Notes: a model not told the origin generated them from the sequence alone. 64,000 nt of DNA from Hyposmocoma kahamanoa (GCF_003589595.1 NW_020653200.1:3432507-3496506), one strand, 5' to 3'; numbered from the stretch's first letter, positions 25,601 to 40,600 are shown. Made by a program: numbers and translations.

Positions 25601-28600
25601 CAATTTTAATTTTATTTTATTCGACAAGCAGTAGTTATACTACTTTATTTTATATTCATTATTATTATTATAATTTTATTACTGACGATCATAGTTATCC
25701 CTTGACATTGTATTTCCAATTGCAATATTGTGACATTGATAACATGAAATAAACAATTCCATTCTATTCTATTCTATTCTATTCTATTCTATTCTATTCT
25801 ATTCTATTCTACTCTATTCTATTCTATTCTACTCTATTCTATTCTGTTCTATTCTACTCTATTCTATTCTATTACGAATGTAGCATTAATTTCTAAATCC
25901 AAGATGGTTGACAACAATTTTCAAAAATGTATTTTGGTAAACCATAAGGAAATGGCATGTATATCTGAATACAAGATGGAGGACAAGACTTCTAATTCTT
26001 CGCCATCTTGAATTTAGAAATATGTGCTATATTCGGAATGAGCAGCCCCAAATAACTTGAAAACGACACCCAACTTGCCATTATTCGAAAAATCGTGCCC
26101 GCCATCTTGGATTTAGAAATTAGTGCCATGTTCTTAATGAGCGCCCCCAAATACCTCGAAAACGATCCCCAACTTGCCATTATATGAAAAATCGTGCCCG
26201 CCATCTTGGATTTAGAAATGAGTGCCATATTCGTAATGAGCACCCCCAAATACCTCGAAAATGATACCCATATTGCATTTATTTCAAGTCGTGTCCGCCA
26301 TCTTGGATTTAGAAATAAATGCCATATTCGTGATGAGCACCTCGAATACCTCGAAAACGATTCCCATTTTGCATTTATTTGAAAAGACGTGTCCGCCATC
26401 TTGGATTTAGAAATGAGAAAAGTCGTGTCCGCCTTCGTGTATTCAGATATAAATGTTATTTCCATAAGGATTACCAAAAATAAATTTTTGAAAATTCCTG
26501 TCACTTGACGTTGTCGATCAACAGTACGATCGACAAAATCGAGCATCTCTATAGGCACCTGATCGACAGTAACGATCGACAAAATCGAGCAAATCTGTAG
26601 GCACCTCTAACTTAACGATGAGTTAAGCAACATACAATTTCCCCACTTTTGAGGGAAATGTTATTCCATGGCATCATTATTTGTATATTTGTGTGCGTGC
26701 CGACGAGCGTAAATACAAGTAGCTTACGCCTACATGAATTTGATTTTTGCCTCACTTGTGACAGTTCGTTTATTATGAAACTATCATTCTGTGCGTTATT
26801 ATTCTAAGATTTCTACTTACTTAAAATTATGATTATATTTTTTCGATAATGATTTCAAATTTGACCTCACTATTGTAATCTGTCAAAACGGCCATCATAG
26901 CGTAACTACTGTAACTCCTGATTTGGTACTCAAATACGTTCATTTACCTGGTTAATTTATTTACTAATAAAGAACAATAGTCCTTAATTTTGTATGTTTA
27001 GTCTCATTCAATTACGGCCTGCGACTTTGATGATACCGAAGATATGATGTCTCTGTATGATGTTTCTATAACCGCTTAACTATTTTTCGGTCATCGTCTT
27101 CCTCCTCCTGTCATCACCACCCTTCAGAATATGTCCAGGCCTGCTCCATTTTAACTCCGTTATTCGATTCCTATGTCTTGCAATTGATTCGCCTTCGGAA
27201 TTCAAAATTCGGCCTACAAGTTTGATGCCATTTTTTTTATGATACCAAGTAAAGGGACGAACGAGTCGTGCACCTGGTGGTAACGCCTGTCCAGTACCAA
27301 TCGGAGCTTTAAGTCACACAGATCTGAGGAGCATTGCCACTGAGACCGAACCCTGAGTTGAGTTGATAAGTTCCATGGACATATAATTTCACCAGGACCC
27401 TTATCGTTATAAATCAGAACGCAATAATGCTCACATTTCTGCTTGGCGGCAAAAATAGGTAAGGTAGCAGTACTTCCCTGGGCTTCTGCTGTTACTAAAC
27501 TAATTTATTAGCCCAATTATATTTGTCTTTTGTAATAAGTTTCTCGATTACTTCGTATACTCCCGGTATAGACATGAATAGTCACACCATGACACACAAG
27601 CGTATTGATTTTTGTAGACCTACCACTTTCCCACGTTCACTATTACCTACCTACCCTTAATTTAGTTGCATAATTGAATATTAAATTACACTGCGTTATG
27701 TAAAAGTCTTTACGCTCTTACCAGTAACCTATGCTTAGTTTAACTATATAATGAAATGTTACAAGGAGCTATTTGATAATAATTTCATAGGAATACGTAG
27801 GAATTAGCGCCTTCTATACAGGATGTGGCATGACTATGGGACATGGAGGGACAGTACATTACATATTGCAGATAGGATTTCGCTTCATGAAGTCATTATT
27901 TCATTTTTAGAAGTAATACTGCATTCAAAAACTTTAAAAAAGTTATTTGCCTCATCTGAGAATCAAACCGACCAAATGCGAAAAAAAAATTGTATTTTTA
28001 TGATGCCGACCGAAAGAGTCATGAGTCTTATAAGCAATGATCGGAATAGGATGGCCCAAACGTGTAATAAATGTCTACAAATACATACAAGGAGTGGCAT
28101 ACAGCGGTTAAAACCACTAAATATTAGGAAATGAAACTATTTTTCCGGATTTAAATCGCGAATATTTGTTTTTTCAAACAAACCGACGTTTCGGGCCCTT
28201 TACAGGTCCCGAAACGAAAACTAAGAAATTAAATTGTTGAAGGTTAGGGCCATTAGAATTCCTTTAAAATACTTCGGCTTTCTACTTATACAGTAATTAA
28301 TCTATATTATTAATCCTTTCGGTTAGCATCATAAGAATATAAGATTTGTTTCACATTAGGTTGGTTTGATTTCCAAATGAAGCAAGCAATTTTTTAGTCT
28401 TTAAATGCAGTATTACCTACTTTAAAAAATAAAATAATGTCACCATGAAGAAAAATATTCTGTCTACAATACTTAAAGTACTTGCCCTCAGTGTCTCATA
28501 GCATTGGGATGCCCTTTATATAAATGTATAGTCAAAAAATCCCAATGAAAATTTATTGTTACAACTCAACCCCACTGTTACAATTTACGGACAAAATTTG

Positions 28601-31600
28601 TTAAATCACAATTATGCATTATGCTTAATTCTTCAGTTCTCATTAGTTATATAAAGCTAGAATATAAGTTAGAAAAACACAAATGCAGATTGAATAACGC
28701 TCAGCTACGATATGTTCTTGCTAAAATAGTGCAACACATTAAAAATACTTATATATTATGTCACCTGATGTTAATTAATTATGTACATGGTCCATCAGTA
28801 GTGAATGTTGTAGAAGGTAAGAATTACTCGTGCGAAGAGTAGATCTATTCGTGATTATACATACGTCTTATACGTTAAATGATGAGAATAAGTGAATTGC
28901 AGCTCGTACATTATAATTAACTATTCCTACATTATTAATGAACGTCACGAATAAAACTCTTCTTACCTTACCTTCTTACCTTACATGTATGATTTTAATC
29001 TTCGTATAAGTATTTATGTCATTAACTTTCTTAACTAACTTCACCAAAAAGGCATATTGAATTATAATTCGTATTCTTGTCTACATGTGTACTCAGTTAT
29101 AGAAATTGTGAGATCAACACTCATACGCAATCATTTTTCATGCAACATTCTTAAATTCGTATTGGCATTCGTTTTCCAACATGCCTTCTTGTTCTAACCT
29201 GATAGTTTTCATAGACTTGTACAAAGCATGCTGATATGATTTTGACGCCTATATTCAATATGTCGATCTACACACCAATCAAATGCAAGCTTTTGTATGG
29301 CATCGACCGAAAAATTGACTCACCCCACACCAAAATTGACCTTGTGAAAATTTCTTGGCAAGCTCGCACTACGAAACCTAGGTACCGATTGCAAAAGGTA
29401 AAATACACTGTATAGGTGCATAATTTATCAAAGGACTCATTAAACATGATTATGTCTCAGCTAGATAGTCATTACAAGAATATACACCAATTTAATGGAA
29501 TTGACTTTCAAAATAATTTCCAATGAAGAAGTGAAAAGTAGTATAATGGTAGAGTAAACATTAAAGGGACACATATTCTGAAAAATTAATCAGTAAGCAA
29601 TGTTCTAAATAACGATGCTGTGAATTTTACGACATAATATTAATTATAAATTTTGTAATAGTGAATTTGATCATTAATTTTTCAGTAGACAATACAAAAG
29701 ATCTATTGTGGGTTAGCAAAACAAAAATATTCACCAAAACTATTCAAATTTATACTTACTTGGATCCTAGAGAACGACACTTTCGATGCGTCGGTATAAA
29801 TTTGGTTTGATGGTACGTTCCCTGAAGTCGCAGCGAACCAGAGCCAAGCCTATGGGATGGCGATAGTGTGAAAGGTGTAGAACTGCCTTGAGGCATCACC
29901 TCTTTGACAGATTCTTTAGAACCGGCACAGCTACCCACAGGGGATGGAGGTTCAAGTTTCAAAGATAACCTGGAATAATTTAACCATTAATCACGTTCAT
30001 TTAAGGCAATAATACGTGTATTAAAGGTTTACAAACCCCACTGCTAAATACTAGGTACTTCTTTGTAGAAAACAATTCAACTTTTATTTTCACTTTTATG
30101 ATATCAAGCGACGAGACCATAGATGTAGAAAAAAATGGGAGATTTGGTATGAGGGCGTGGTTCGTATCGCCTCGATATGTTCAAAATGAGGTTACACGCC
30201 TTCAAACATCGCTACAGTGATATGACAATGGTTGTACATACAAGATCTCTCGTAAAACGTGAAAATGCCGAATTGTAGCGATATCTCTTGTAAAAATTGA
30301 AGTGAAAACAAAAATTTTTAAACCAGTGGGATTTAAATTTTAAGTTACTATTTCTATTATTATTCACCGTTTGTTTTCTGTTTGTCTCCCTATGGAGACA
30401 AATTTCAATGATTTTCTAGACTCAAATATAGTGATGTTTATTTACGATGATTGATGTTTATTGACAATTAATTTTTACTGAAATGTTTGAATTTCTTACT
30501 GTGATTTTCGTAATCAAAGTCCCTAAAATGACGAAGCGAAAAGCATTCATGTTAAATTTATTTCTTTCATTTTTTATTTTAATTATTATTATTACTAAAC
30601 ATTTCATTTCGAGTAACTTTAACACAACTCATATTTCGGACAGCCGTTTCAATTTCGTATCAATTTGTATCGTATCAGTTTGTCTGTTGCTGGAAGAAAA
30701 ATGTATATGTATTATTGTTTTAGATAATTTAGATATTCATTATACTCGTAGATTAAACGTAGAGTATTTTTAAGGTTTCACAATGAGTTCAAAATAAAAG
30801 AAGATTGGATTGAAGCTGCAAGAAAATCAAAAGATTGGTTTTCTTATTATTATTTCTGACTTTGTTTAAATTTCCAAAGCAAATGCATTTAAAAAATAAA
30901 TACGTAACGTCATCTTAAATGCCAACCGTGTCCATTTCGCAGTACATGAGGTACATGATACGGTTGTCAAAGGGAAGGACATCAAATGTCACGACAAATG
31001 TTTTCCCAAGTGTTTTATTGAATTATTTGCATGGATAGTAATAAAATGGACAAAAATATTGACAGTGAGAGCAATTAGGTATTAATAAAAATGCGTCGCT
31101 GCAGCATTAAGGTATGTGGCATTAGCAAAAGCGAAAATCAACCAAATGTAACCTTGCACAAGCATGGTTATTTTTCACACAATAGCCCAAATATCTCATG
31201 TAATTAGACTTACTTAAGTAGTTTATTCATAAAAATTTTGCTTTTTTTACTTCAGATTGCCTACTTGTTTGTATATTGTTGTTAATGATTGTTTTGTGAT
31301 AGTGTTGTTCTTGTAAGCGTACAAATTATCAATATTCTGTTATTAAAACAATTAGATGTTTTTACTATTTTATTATTACTATTTTTACTATTTCAAGTTT
31401 ACATACAAATGAAAAAAGAAAAAGAATGGTTGGAAATCATAGGACTACCGAATATAAACATTGGATCGAAGACTGTCGTCATTTATTCGTATCATAATGA
31501 AGAGTCAAATTTTAACAGAACTTTGATTGTAACTAGATTACATAATAATGCAATTCCGTCATTAGGTTTATTGGTAAATTATTTAATATTTAATTTAGAT

Positions 31601-34600
31601 TCAACAATACTCATTTACTAGGCATTCTCAGTTCCTGAAAACAAAATTATACACTCGTTTCCGATTTTTTCCCACTGACAATTCTAATACTAAACATTAT
31701 TATTTTTAAAGCCAGCAATACAATGACATGTTTATCCAATGTTGCCGGGTGAAGGCCAATACCAACGTGTAGATAGCGTATTTGCCTTGCCTTGCCATCG
31801 GTGTCACTCGCCTAGTTGACCAAGTGAAGGAGAGCGCCAACGTGTACAGAGCTCATTTGGCGCTTATCACAAATCAAAGGCGCTTGGCTAATAGTGTTCA
31901 TACGTTTGTCCGTCCGCATATGAAATGCACACTGGTTTTTTAACGCAATTAAAAAAAATTGCCACATATAACACAAAACAAAAAAAGCACATATAAATTA
32001 ACAAAATGTCATCTTGTTCTATTTCTGCGAATAATCAGGATCGATTATTCGCAGAAATAGAACAAGATATTCCCAAATGGAATATTGATCTACTTTAATA
32101 AACCGTTTTAATCATACTTTGATTACAGTAAACTAAAGAAAAAAACAGTTTCAACATTCAAACCATACATTTGTGTGACGATAATGAGTTACCGATAGAT
32201 TATGGTACAACACTAAAGAAATCCGCCATTTGTAGCGTCCAATTTTTGTTCAGATATCATCGACCTACAAATAAATGGACGTCGGGTTCGCGCTAAAAAG
32301 TGTCTGCACCTACAGGGGGTTAAAATCGCATACAGAGCGTCAATCGCGCAAAAGTATGTGTTTAGATTTTAAGACTTTCGTGGTTATTCACTAAATGATT
32401 ATCACTAACATCAGGTTTCTTACCACGGTATGACTTCTTTTTATTTTCCCGATATTTCGGAACGGTTGCACGCTCCATGGTCACGGGTTGACTGGACCGC
32501 GGCAGAAGACAGCGTTAAGAGCAGACATATCTGTCTACCCTCTTGCGCTGTCGACGACTACCTTCATCGCGACTTGTTGTGGCGTTACCATTGTCACNNN
32601 NNNNNNNNNNNNNNNNNNNNNNNNNNNNNNNNNNNNNNNNNNNNNNNNNNNNNNNNNNNNNNNNNNNNNNNNNNNNNNNNNNNNNNNNNNNNNNNNNNNN
32701 NNNNNNNNNNNNNNNNNNNNNNNNNNNNNNNNNNNNNNNNNNNNNNNNNNNNNNNNNNNNNNNNNNNNNNNNNNNNNNNNNNNNNNNNNNNNNNNNNNNN
32801 NNNNNNNNNNNNNNNNNNNNNNNNNNNNNNNNNNNNNNNNNNNNNNNNNNNNNNNNNNNNNNNNNNNNNNNNNNNNNNNNNNNNNNNNNNNNNNNNNNNN
32901 NNNNNNNNNNNNNNNNNNNNNNNNNNNNNNNNNNNNNNNNNNNNNNNNNNNNNNNNNNNNNNNNNNNNNNNNNNNNNNNNNNNNNNNNNNNNNNNNNAAA
33001 GGCTACTCCATTACTCTTGTGTTCAAGTAATTTTCAGTCGAAGCTAAAAATGCACCATGCATTTTGTTAAGTTTCAAGTAGAAGCTGAATAAGGTGTTTT
33101 TGGGCCCTAAAATTGTTACAAGCAAAATTAGGCAGTACTGCAATGACATTACAATGTAAATTAAATGTTTTAGTTTTTTATATTTCGTTAATATGTCACT
33201 ACGTTTGTATAGGTTAACTTCGAACATTTTTTTCGTGGTTTTTGAATTAGACTCGACGTCCGTTTGTTGGTAGGTCAATGTTAGATATGCACGTCCATTC
33301 TGTAGTTAGGGCAGCTCTTTTCCTTTATTTTTTTTTCCCATCTTCTAAAGTGGTAACGTGTAATGGAAAATTGACACAGGCAACGATCGCCATAATTTTT
33401 ATATTATTCTTATAAAACTGACACTGGCCCCAGCCTAGTGGCCGCCATTAAGGAAGTAATAATAATTTATATTAATAAATTAATTAAATAATACACCAGT
33501 ACCAGTGTAGGTATAGTATGAAAAATTGAATATTTGTACTATTAAAAACAGCCACATGGTTTCTGACTATCGATTAGGTAGAACCACAGCCCTCGTTGAG
33601 TAGTGTCAATTTAAGATCAATAAGGTTAACAATTCACGGAGCGGTTTCCATCCGCGTCTGTCGTTACTGCGGGACAGAGGTTTTATTTCAATAATCACGA
33701 CGATGCAAGTTTGTGCGGGCACGTAGCCGCTGCGGTTGCGGACACGAAGCCGCTGTGATTGCGGAACGGACCGCGAACTTAGTGGGAGAGGAAAAATTAC
33801 TAATCTTCGATTTGATTTTAGAGGGATAAATCCTCTTTAAAGTTAAAAATAAAATATTGTACGAGTAACTACACTATATATTCAAGCACAGGCGGTAATC
33901 AGAAACGTAAAACAATGAAATTTCCTTGATAGATAAAAATCACGAAAACACATCTAATTTTCACATTTTTTCGATGTATTCTCGAAATGCTACGGGTTAT
34001 TAGGACAAAAATTAGATAATTAATGATATTTATGCATGATCGACTAATGTCGTTACGGATTTTTTTTTAATCCCTTAATTTTATAGTTATTCCGCTAAAA
34101 CGAATTTAGCACTTACGACATTTTTAATGCGCAAAAGACAACATCTCCTGTCGCATGTCACGGGAACTTCAAGAATATATTTGTTTCACAAATTAGTCAC
34201 TATCGCTCCGTTGAGATGAGAGGACGTTGACAAAATTTGCGGCTGAGCTGTTTAATCGTCATCGTAAATTATCAATATTGATGGCTAATTGTCGAAGGCA
34301 AGTTTGTGAATTACCTACCATGTTGAACGGTAAAATAAAAAATATTATTTTCCTGTGCATAAGCGCACTTAGAACTTACGAATTTTGATTTCATCACTAA
34401 TAGGATTGAAAATTCACCGGTATAAGTGCGAAGATCGTGCAGACGATCTCGCATCTTCTGTGTACAGTAGCGAGTACCATAGACAATAGAATTTTGGTTA
34501 AAACTAAAAAGAGCCCCTTTGTGATATGGTTTATGAAATTATAATCACGCAAAGTGACACTTTCTTTCTAAATAATACGATTCCAGTTATGTAAATATTC

Positions 34601-37600
34601 CATTAATAAAGGATTGATATTGCAGCGGTTTTCACTCAAACTTCAAATATGGATCAATTCCCAAAATTTACGACCCGGAATATCTAGATGAGAAGTTAGT
34701 TATAAAATGAAGTCATTCGTTCCAGTCTGATTCTTTGCAACGTTGTAAAGAGTGTTACAATACCGGTTCTCCAATCCAAATTATTTACTTTTGTGGTTAG
34801 ATTTTTTTTTATCACAAACTGGACACTCTGGAGTCCGAATGCCTTTCTTTCCATATTTAAAGCACACTATTTCGTGTGGTTGTTTACAATTCGTAAGAAT
34901 ATGGGAATTAGTGGAACATCTAAGACATATTTTTTTTTTCCAAATACTAGAGATACAAAAGCCCTAATGTATATTTTACGCACAAATATACTCCATAGGT
35001 ACACGCTGTTGAGCGATAAAACAAAACCATCATGGCAGCTGTCTCCACGTTCGTAGACGAGGGTCACAGTCACAGATCTTGGGATCTGAATGTCCCAAAA
35101 AATCAATTTGCTCTCAATATTGCTGTTAGTAACATCACGTCTAGAGAGAATTGGTAGCTTGTGGTTCCCACATTCTTGATAATTTTTTATTTTTTTTATT
35201 TTTTATTGTGACTCGGCAAAATGACTGCACCGCGCCTGATGGAAAGTGCGAATACAGTCCAGAGATGAGAGTAACGGATGGAAAACACAAATATCTTCAC
35301 TCCGTCACTATCATTTTGCCGGTCTGGCCAAATATCGACCAATCCGAAGATTTTTTTGCGCCTAGGGACGAATATGCGGAAAATACCGGTATATATATAT
35401 AAACTTAAGAGAAAATTTCGATCATGTACAAAATTCTTTAATAAAGTCGCATGATAGAAATTGAATTGTGGTCCTTATAATCCTCGTCGTAAAAAGTATG
35501 ATTTTAATGTTGGTGATATTGTTCGTCGAAAAACTTATTATCAGAGTGACAAGGGAAAACGATACCCTAAAAAACTACCTCAATACTCAATATATTTATT
35601 GCTTCATATGGTACATGTCACACATATGAGCCCTTTATTAGGGATAACAATAAAAGCAGAGGTAGGCCGAGGTTTCAATTATTAATTAGTAATGTTAGTA
35701 TAAAAGCCAAGATGTTGTTTAATAAATTTACAAATTTCTAAAATATATATAGAACACAAAGTCAAAATTTAAAATTGTTTAAAGTGCGGTCTGCAGCTAT
35801 CAGTACTACTCAAATTACCAAGAATACGGATGCATCTTTTCTGGATTGTAAATATTTCTTGTGCGTGCACAGTATTTCCCCAAAGGATAATTCCGTAACT
35901 TAGGTGGGAATGAGTGTAAACATAATAAGCCGCCATTGCATTCATTAGGTCAGTCGTTTTCTTTATCTCCCTCAGTGCGTACGTGAAACTAGACAACTTT
36001 TTCTTAATTTTCTGTATGTGACATTTCCAATTCACGGGTCGTTTTCAGATAACCTCCAAAAAAGTGTGCCTTTCAATAACTTTTATGTTATTACATGAAT
36101 GCTAAGCATTATTTATTTAAAATATAATATGATTGCTTGCTTACTTAGTCTGTGTTACACATAAAAAGACTACTTTACTACGTCACAGTAATAAATAAAA
36201 ATTAAAAAGTGGGCAATTTCTCATTCATGGGAGCCGGTTCCACGTCGCCATGATTTTAAGAAAAGAAGAAAAGAAATTAAACACTCGTGGAAATCGCAAT
36301 ATTTCCCATCGAGGGTAAACTCTAATAATTTTCACGTCGAATACATACCGTAACTTTCCAATTTATTATAAACAAACATGTTTTCTTGGGAATACAAAAT
36401 GTGTTTAAATTTTTCTTGTCATTAGTGTCACTTCAACTAAAAGCCTTCTAATAACAAAAGTTAATACCGCATCACCTTCACCTTTTGCACACGTGAGAAG
36501 GGGATCCTGTCGGGTTGGAGTGTACACAGTGAAGTAACCTGTGCATCTCCGTTTTAGCAAAAAATCGACTTAAATACCAATTTCAGCGCTAGTGACTCGT
36601 TCTCATTCATGTAAAGCAATCTATCTAAATAAGTATTAAGTAATAGTTTTATAAACTTTATTGTACATCAATCAGACAAAGGAACTTCAAAATCCATGCA
36701 CTTTTATAACGGTCCAGCATATTTTACACACTTGACAATTAAAAATGTATCCAAATATCATTATTGTCGCTATCAATTTTGTCTACTTTTAAGTCAAATA
36801 GTTACCTTAAGCCAAACATTTACTTGAAATATAACTATTAGATGGTGATAGTGGTGGTGGTGACGGTGTTGAAAATAAAATGTGTGTTGTAATAATAATT
36901 TCTCATTACTGTGCCGTCTTTCTCATTAATGTTTATGAGAAAATCATATGTGTTACTGCAATCTCATTCGTGTGACCTAAAATATCGTTTTGTTGTATTT
37001 TACTTAAATATTTCCTATGATTTTATAATTATTGACATTCCTTGAACTTATTTGTATGTTTAAGACATTAAAACCAAAAGAAAAAAGGGTTTTACAAAAA
37101 TGACCCAGCAAAGTGAAGCTATGTACTGTTTCTACAGGCGTGTTATTATATGTATATACTAAGTGTAGTGGAGATTTTTGCGGTGGGTGAAATTGCATAA
37201 TCTTTGTTTTATTTAAATTTATATCCAAGTTTTGGTCAGACATCCAGTTTATTATTTATTACCTCTTAAGCATATGAAACGTTGCATTAAAGGCAAATTA
37301 TCACCTTTAATATATGAATTGTCCCTATGCATGGGCCTGGGCTCTTGGCAAATTAAAGATTTTAAATTGAGAAATAATACTTGTTAAATTGTACTAAAGT
37401 AAATTGTAGAACATATTTTCTCTTCCTTTTCTTCAATGTCTACATTGATCCTAGTCTATTTTAATATGCTAATAGGTTAACATTTTTTGATGGCTTCTAT
37501 CCATTTGTATTTTAATTGAAAACGACAACGAAATGAATTATTTCAGCCTTGTCGTTTGGCTTCCCCAGAAAAATAAAAAACTAAATAAAACTAAAAACTA

Positions 37601-40600
37601 AAAAAAAAATTTAAACTCTTGTCGAAATTTGTCAGATATTTACATAGACATACACACATTCACACATATACACATACACCTTCACATATGTAGATACACA
37701 AATGCGCATACTCTACTATAGTTCATTTGTTTATTATATTGTAAGTCGCTTCATTTGAAAAATATTCAGTTACAATATGTCATCAATATATATTTCAATT
37801 TGTTACATTGTTCTTTGATAAACAATATTTTAAGTCGCTTCGTTCTGGCATCGAATTATTTTAAATTTATTAATAAATTTAAAATTTAGCGGTGTATTAA
37901 CTCATTTTATTCAAATTGTACTTTAGAATTAGGGTTACATATTTAAATACGTAATACGTTTATTTCAATAAAGTGTAATAAAAATTTTAAGTACACACAT
38001 CAAAAGTGTCTAGGGATCAAGTGAATATTTTTGAAATAAAAATTATTTAAGCAATATTTACCAAATCCAGTCTTCCAGGACGACTTCTTACTTTAATGCT
38101 TATGTTTTATTTAACCGCTTACCCCTATATTTAATTAAAATAAACTAAAATTGATGTTTTTGCAAATTGTGGGAAAAAAACTCAAATTAACGGCGTCAAT
38201 TAAATGACAAAAAATGGCGAAAATGATGATTTTGCTCATTTTTATTGTAAAGATAAGAAAATTAATAATCTGTATTTCCACCATTAACACGAATCACACA
38301 ATTACAGCGATTTGGTATGCTTAAGATGAGTTCATCAAAATCACTTTGAGGAATGGCCGCCCATGTGTTTTGTAACAAGTCAAAATATTGTTGTAGAGTA
38401 TGTACGGTATGCATACTCGGCACAGCTCTTCTTTGAAGCATATCCCATGCGTGCTCAATTGGATTGAGGTCTGGCGATTGAGCAGGCCACGGCAGAACGT
38501 TGATACGAGCTTCGGCAAGAATGCGTGTTACGACTCTAGCCGTGTGTGGACGTGCGTTGTCATGCATTAGTTGAAATGAATCACCCAACTGGCCTCGCAA
38601 AGGGATGATAACATCTGAAACAATCCTCTCTGCGTAAACTTGAGCATTGAGGTTACCCCTGATCCAAATGAGATCGGTTCTTCCGCCGATCCAAATACCG
38701 GCCCATATCATTATTGTTCCCCCACCATATGGATGAACTTCCTGACAATATCTCAAACGTTCATGACGTCCAGATGTTCTCCAAACTCGAGTACGTCTTG
38801 TATCCGGTCTCATACCGAAGCGGGATTCATCCGAAAAGCACATATAGCGCCAGTCTTCTTCCTCCTAGTTTCTGTGTTCGCGAACCCATCGTAAACGGGT
38901 CCTGCGATTGCAGGGTGCAATAGGTGGAACTCTGAGCGGCCTTCGGGATCGCAGACCCACTTCACGTAAACGATTTCGGATTGTTTGATCGCTTATTAGC
39001 AAGCCTGAGGAGCTGTGGAGCCTCGTAACCAACATCATGGCGGTCATGGTACGATTCCGTCGAGCAGTATTTTGGATATACCGGTCCTGTCTGCGAGTCG
39101 TGATGCGAGATCGTCCTCCATGTCGCTCGGCCACGCTGCCCGTCATGCGATAGCGCGTCCAGGGGCGACTTATGACGCTCTGTGTAGTGTTAAGAGTGAA
39201 AGCCACAGCACGTTGCCTGGAACCAGCTTCCAACATTCCGACGGCTCGCATCATCACTTCTCGGGTTAAATGATGTCGTCTCTCCATAATAATGTAAATT
39301 GTTTCGGTTTCGATGCAGATATTGTAATGATTTTGTCAAAACGCTATAACTCATTTTTATACAAAACCACATTGACAATCGATTTTCTTCTTATTATCGA
39401 ATTTTAAACAATATTCCTTATTTAAATGTTAAAACTCACTAAAAAGTATCAATAGCGATACAAAAAAGTTAATATAATTAACCCTAATTGCAGCAATACT
39501 CTTAAACGTACTTGATCCCTAGACACTTTTGATGTGTGTAGTTCGAATACGACTCTATAGATTCAATGTTTACGGGTCGACGACAAACGCGCGAAAATTA
39601 CTTTTGGACGGTTTGCGCTGCGAGCGGGGAGTGTGGGTGGAGCCAACGTCAAAACTTTTTTAGCATGAGGGCTCTTTATAGAGAACGCACCCCCCGTAAG
39701 CTGCAGGCTGTAGGATGCAGGCGCCTGCATCACATTGAGCCTGAACCGACCGCCAAAGTGCGCTGGCAACGACGGCCGCCAAGCGCGCAGATGATCGCGT
39801 CCTGGGTGGTTCTACTAGTACCCCGCCGCAGCAATCGTGAGCAGCGGTCACCACTAAAGGCGTAAAATACGCCGTGAAATGTGCTACTAATTTTATATAC
39901 TTAACTATTACATTCTGCGGATGCCGCGGTCCCGCGGCAAACGCGGGTGAATACCGCTCCGTGAGTTCTTAGTGTAACGAAAAATGACTTTCAGCGCCAT
40001 CCAACGTAATAGTTAGCTATTATATACTAGTAGCATTTTTACTAAAACGCCACCTGATGGCGAATGGCTGAACCAGGATGAAAAAAAGACTGAAATGTTG
40101 CAACATAACTCTTACTCGAGTGACTGTAAGTTTAATTTTGTTAAAATTTAAAAAGTGGTGTTACGTCGTTTTCATGTTTTAAGCACTAACCAATGAAAAT
40201 AGTTAAGTTATGGTAGTAGATAATAGAGCGTAAAGTTTGAATTGCACACAAGCTAAAAAGTGGCGACATCGGTACCCGATCGTACTTAGCGTCATTACAT
40301 ATCTCCCCTTTTTTCCTATATCTATGGACGAGACGAACAAGTCGTGCATAGATCTGAAAGGAATTGTCACTGTACCAGTCACCCTGAGACACACGTTGAC
40401 AAGTCCCATATACCTGTAATTTCACCAGCACCTCTACCTTTCAAAAGCGGAACGCAGCAGTAATGCTCATCTACCTGACGGCAGAAATAGGTAAGATAGC
40501 AGTACTTCCCTGGACAAACTCTTTCACACGGAGCTCTACTGCTACTATAAAATAAATTACTCACTTGTACTGATCGTCTTCTAAAAACTTCTGCAGCTCT

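Larger units (their letters stand above)
24650..26808 (+). mobile_element. P-like DNA transposon, copy 2
   Basis: 2159-bp member of the same family as 2432-4054. The 22-bp terminal repeats have one mismatch at the right end, and the perfect 8-bp duplication is ATTTCTAC (24642-24649 and 26809-26816). It shares about 380 bp with copy 1 at the left end and about 230 bp at the right end. The middle differs and includes an (ATTCT)n tract, inverted copies of AGGTGCCTACAGATTTGCTC, and a longer 99-bp array. It sits in RALGPS intron 7. No transposase body is seen. Confidence 0.88.

Noticed and set aside
25992..26582. A 196-codon minus-strand ORF (and 3367-3699) as a repeat protein of 33-residue units
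   Set aside because: It arises from the 99-bp satellite. Unit spacing of 97-98 bp in places breaks the frame, and the other strand is open as well, so no coding constraint is shown.
27823..28134. A 103-codon plus-strand ORF
   Set aside because: No recognised domain or splice context, and it lies inside a host intron; probably chance or repeat-derived.
30483..31621. Two plus-strand ORFs rich in Leu, Ile and Phe that look like membrane proteins
   Set aside because: The apparent hydrophobicity follows from AT-rich codons. No family, no splice context, and they sit in RALGPS intron 6.
32430..33070. ORFs of 175-205 codons
   Set aside because: They run through 400 N and are artefacts of the assembly gap.
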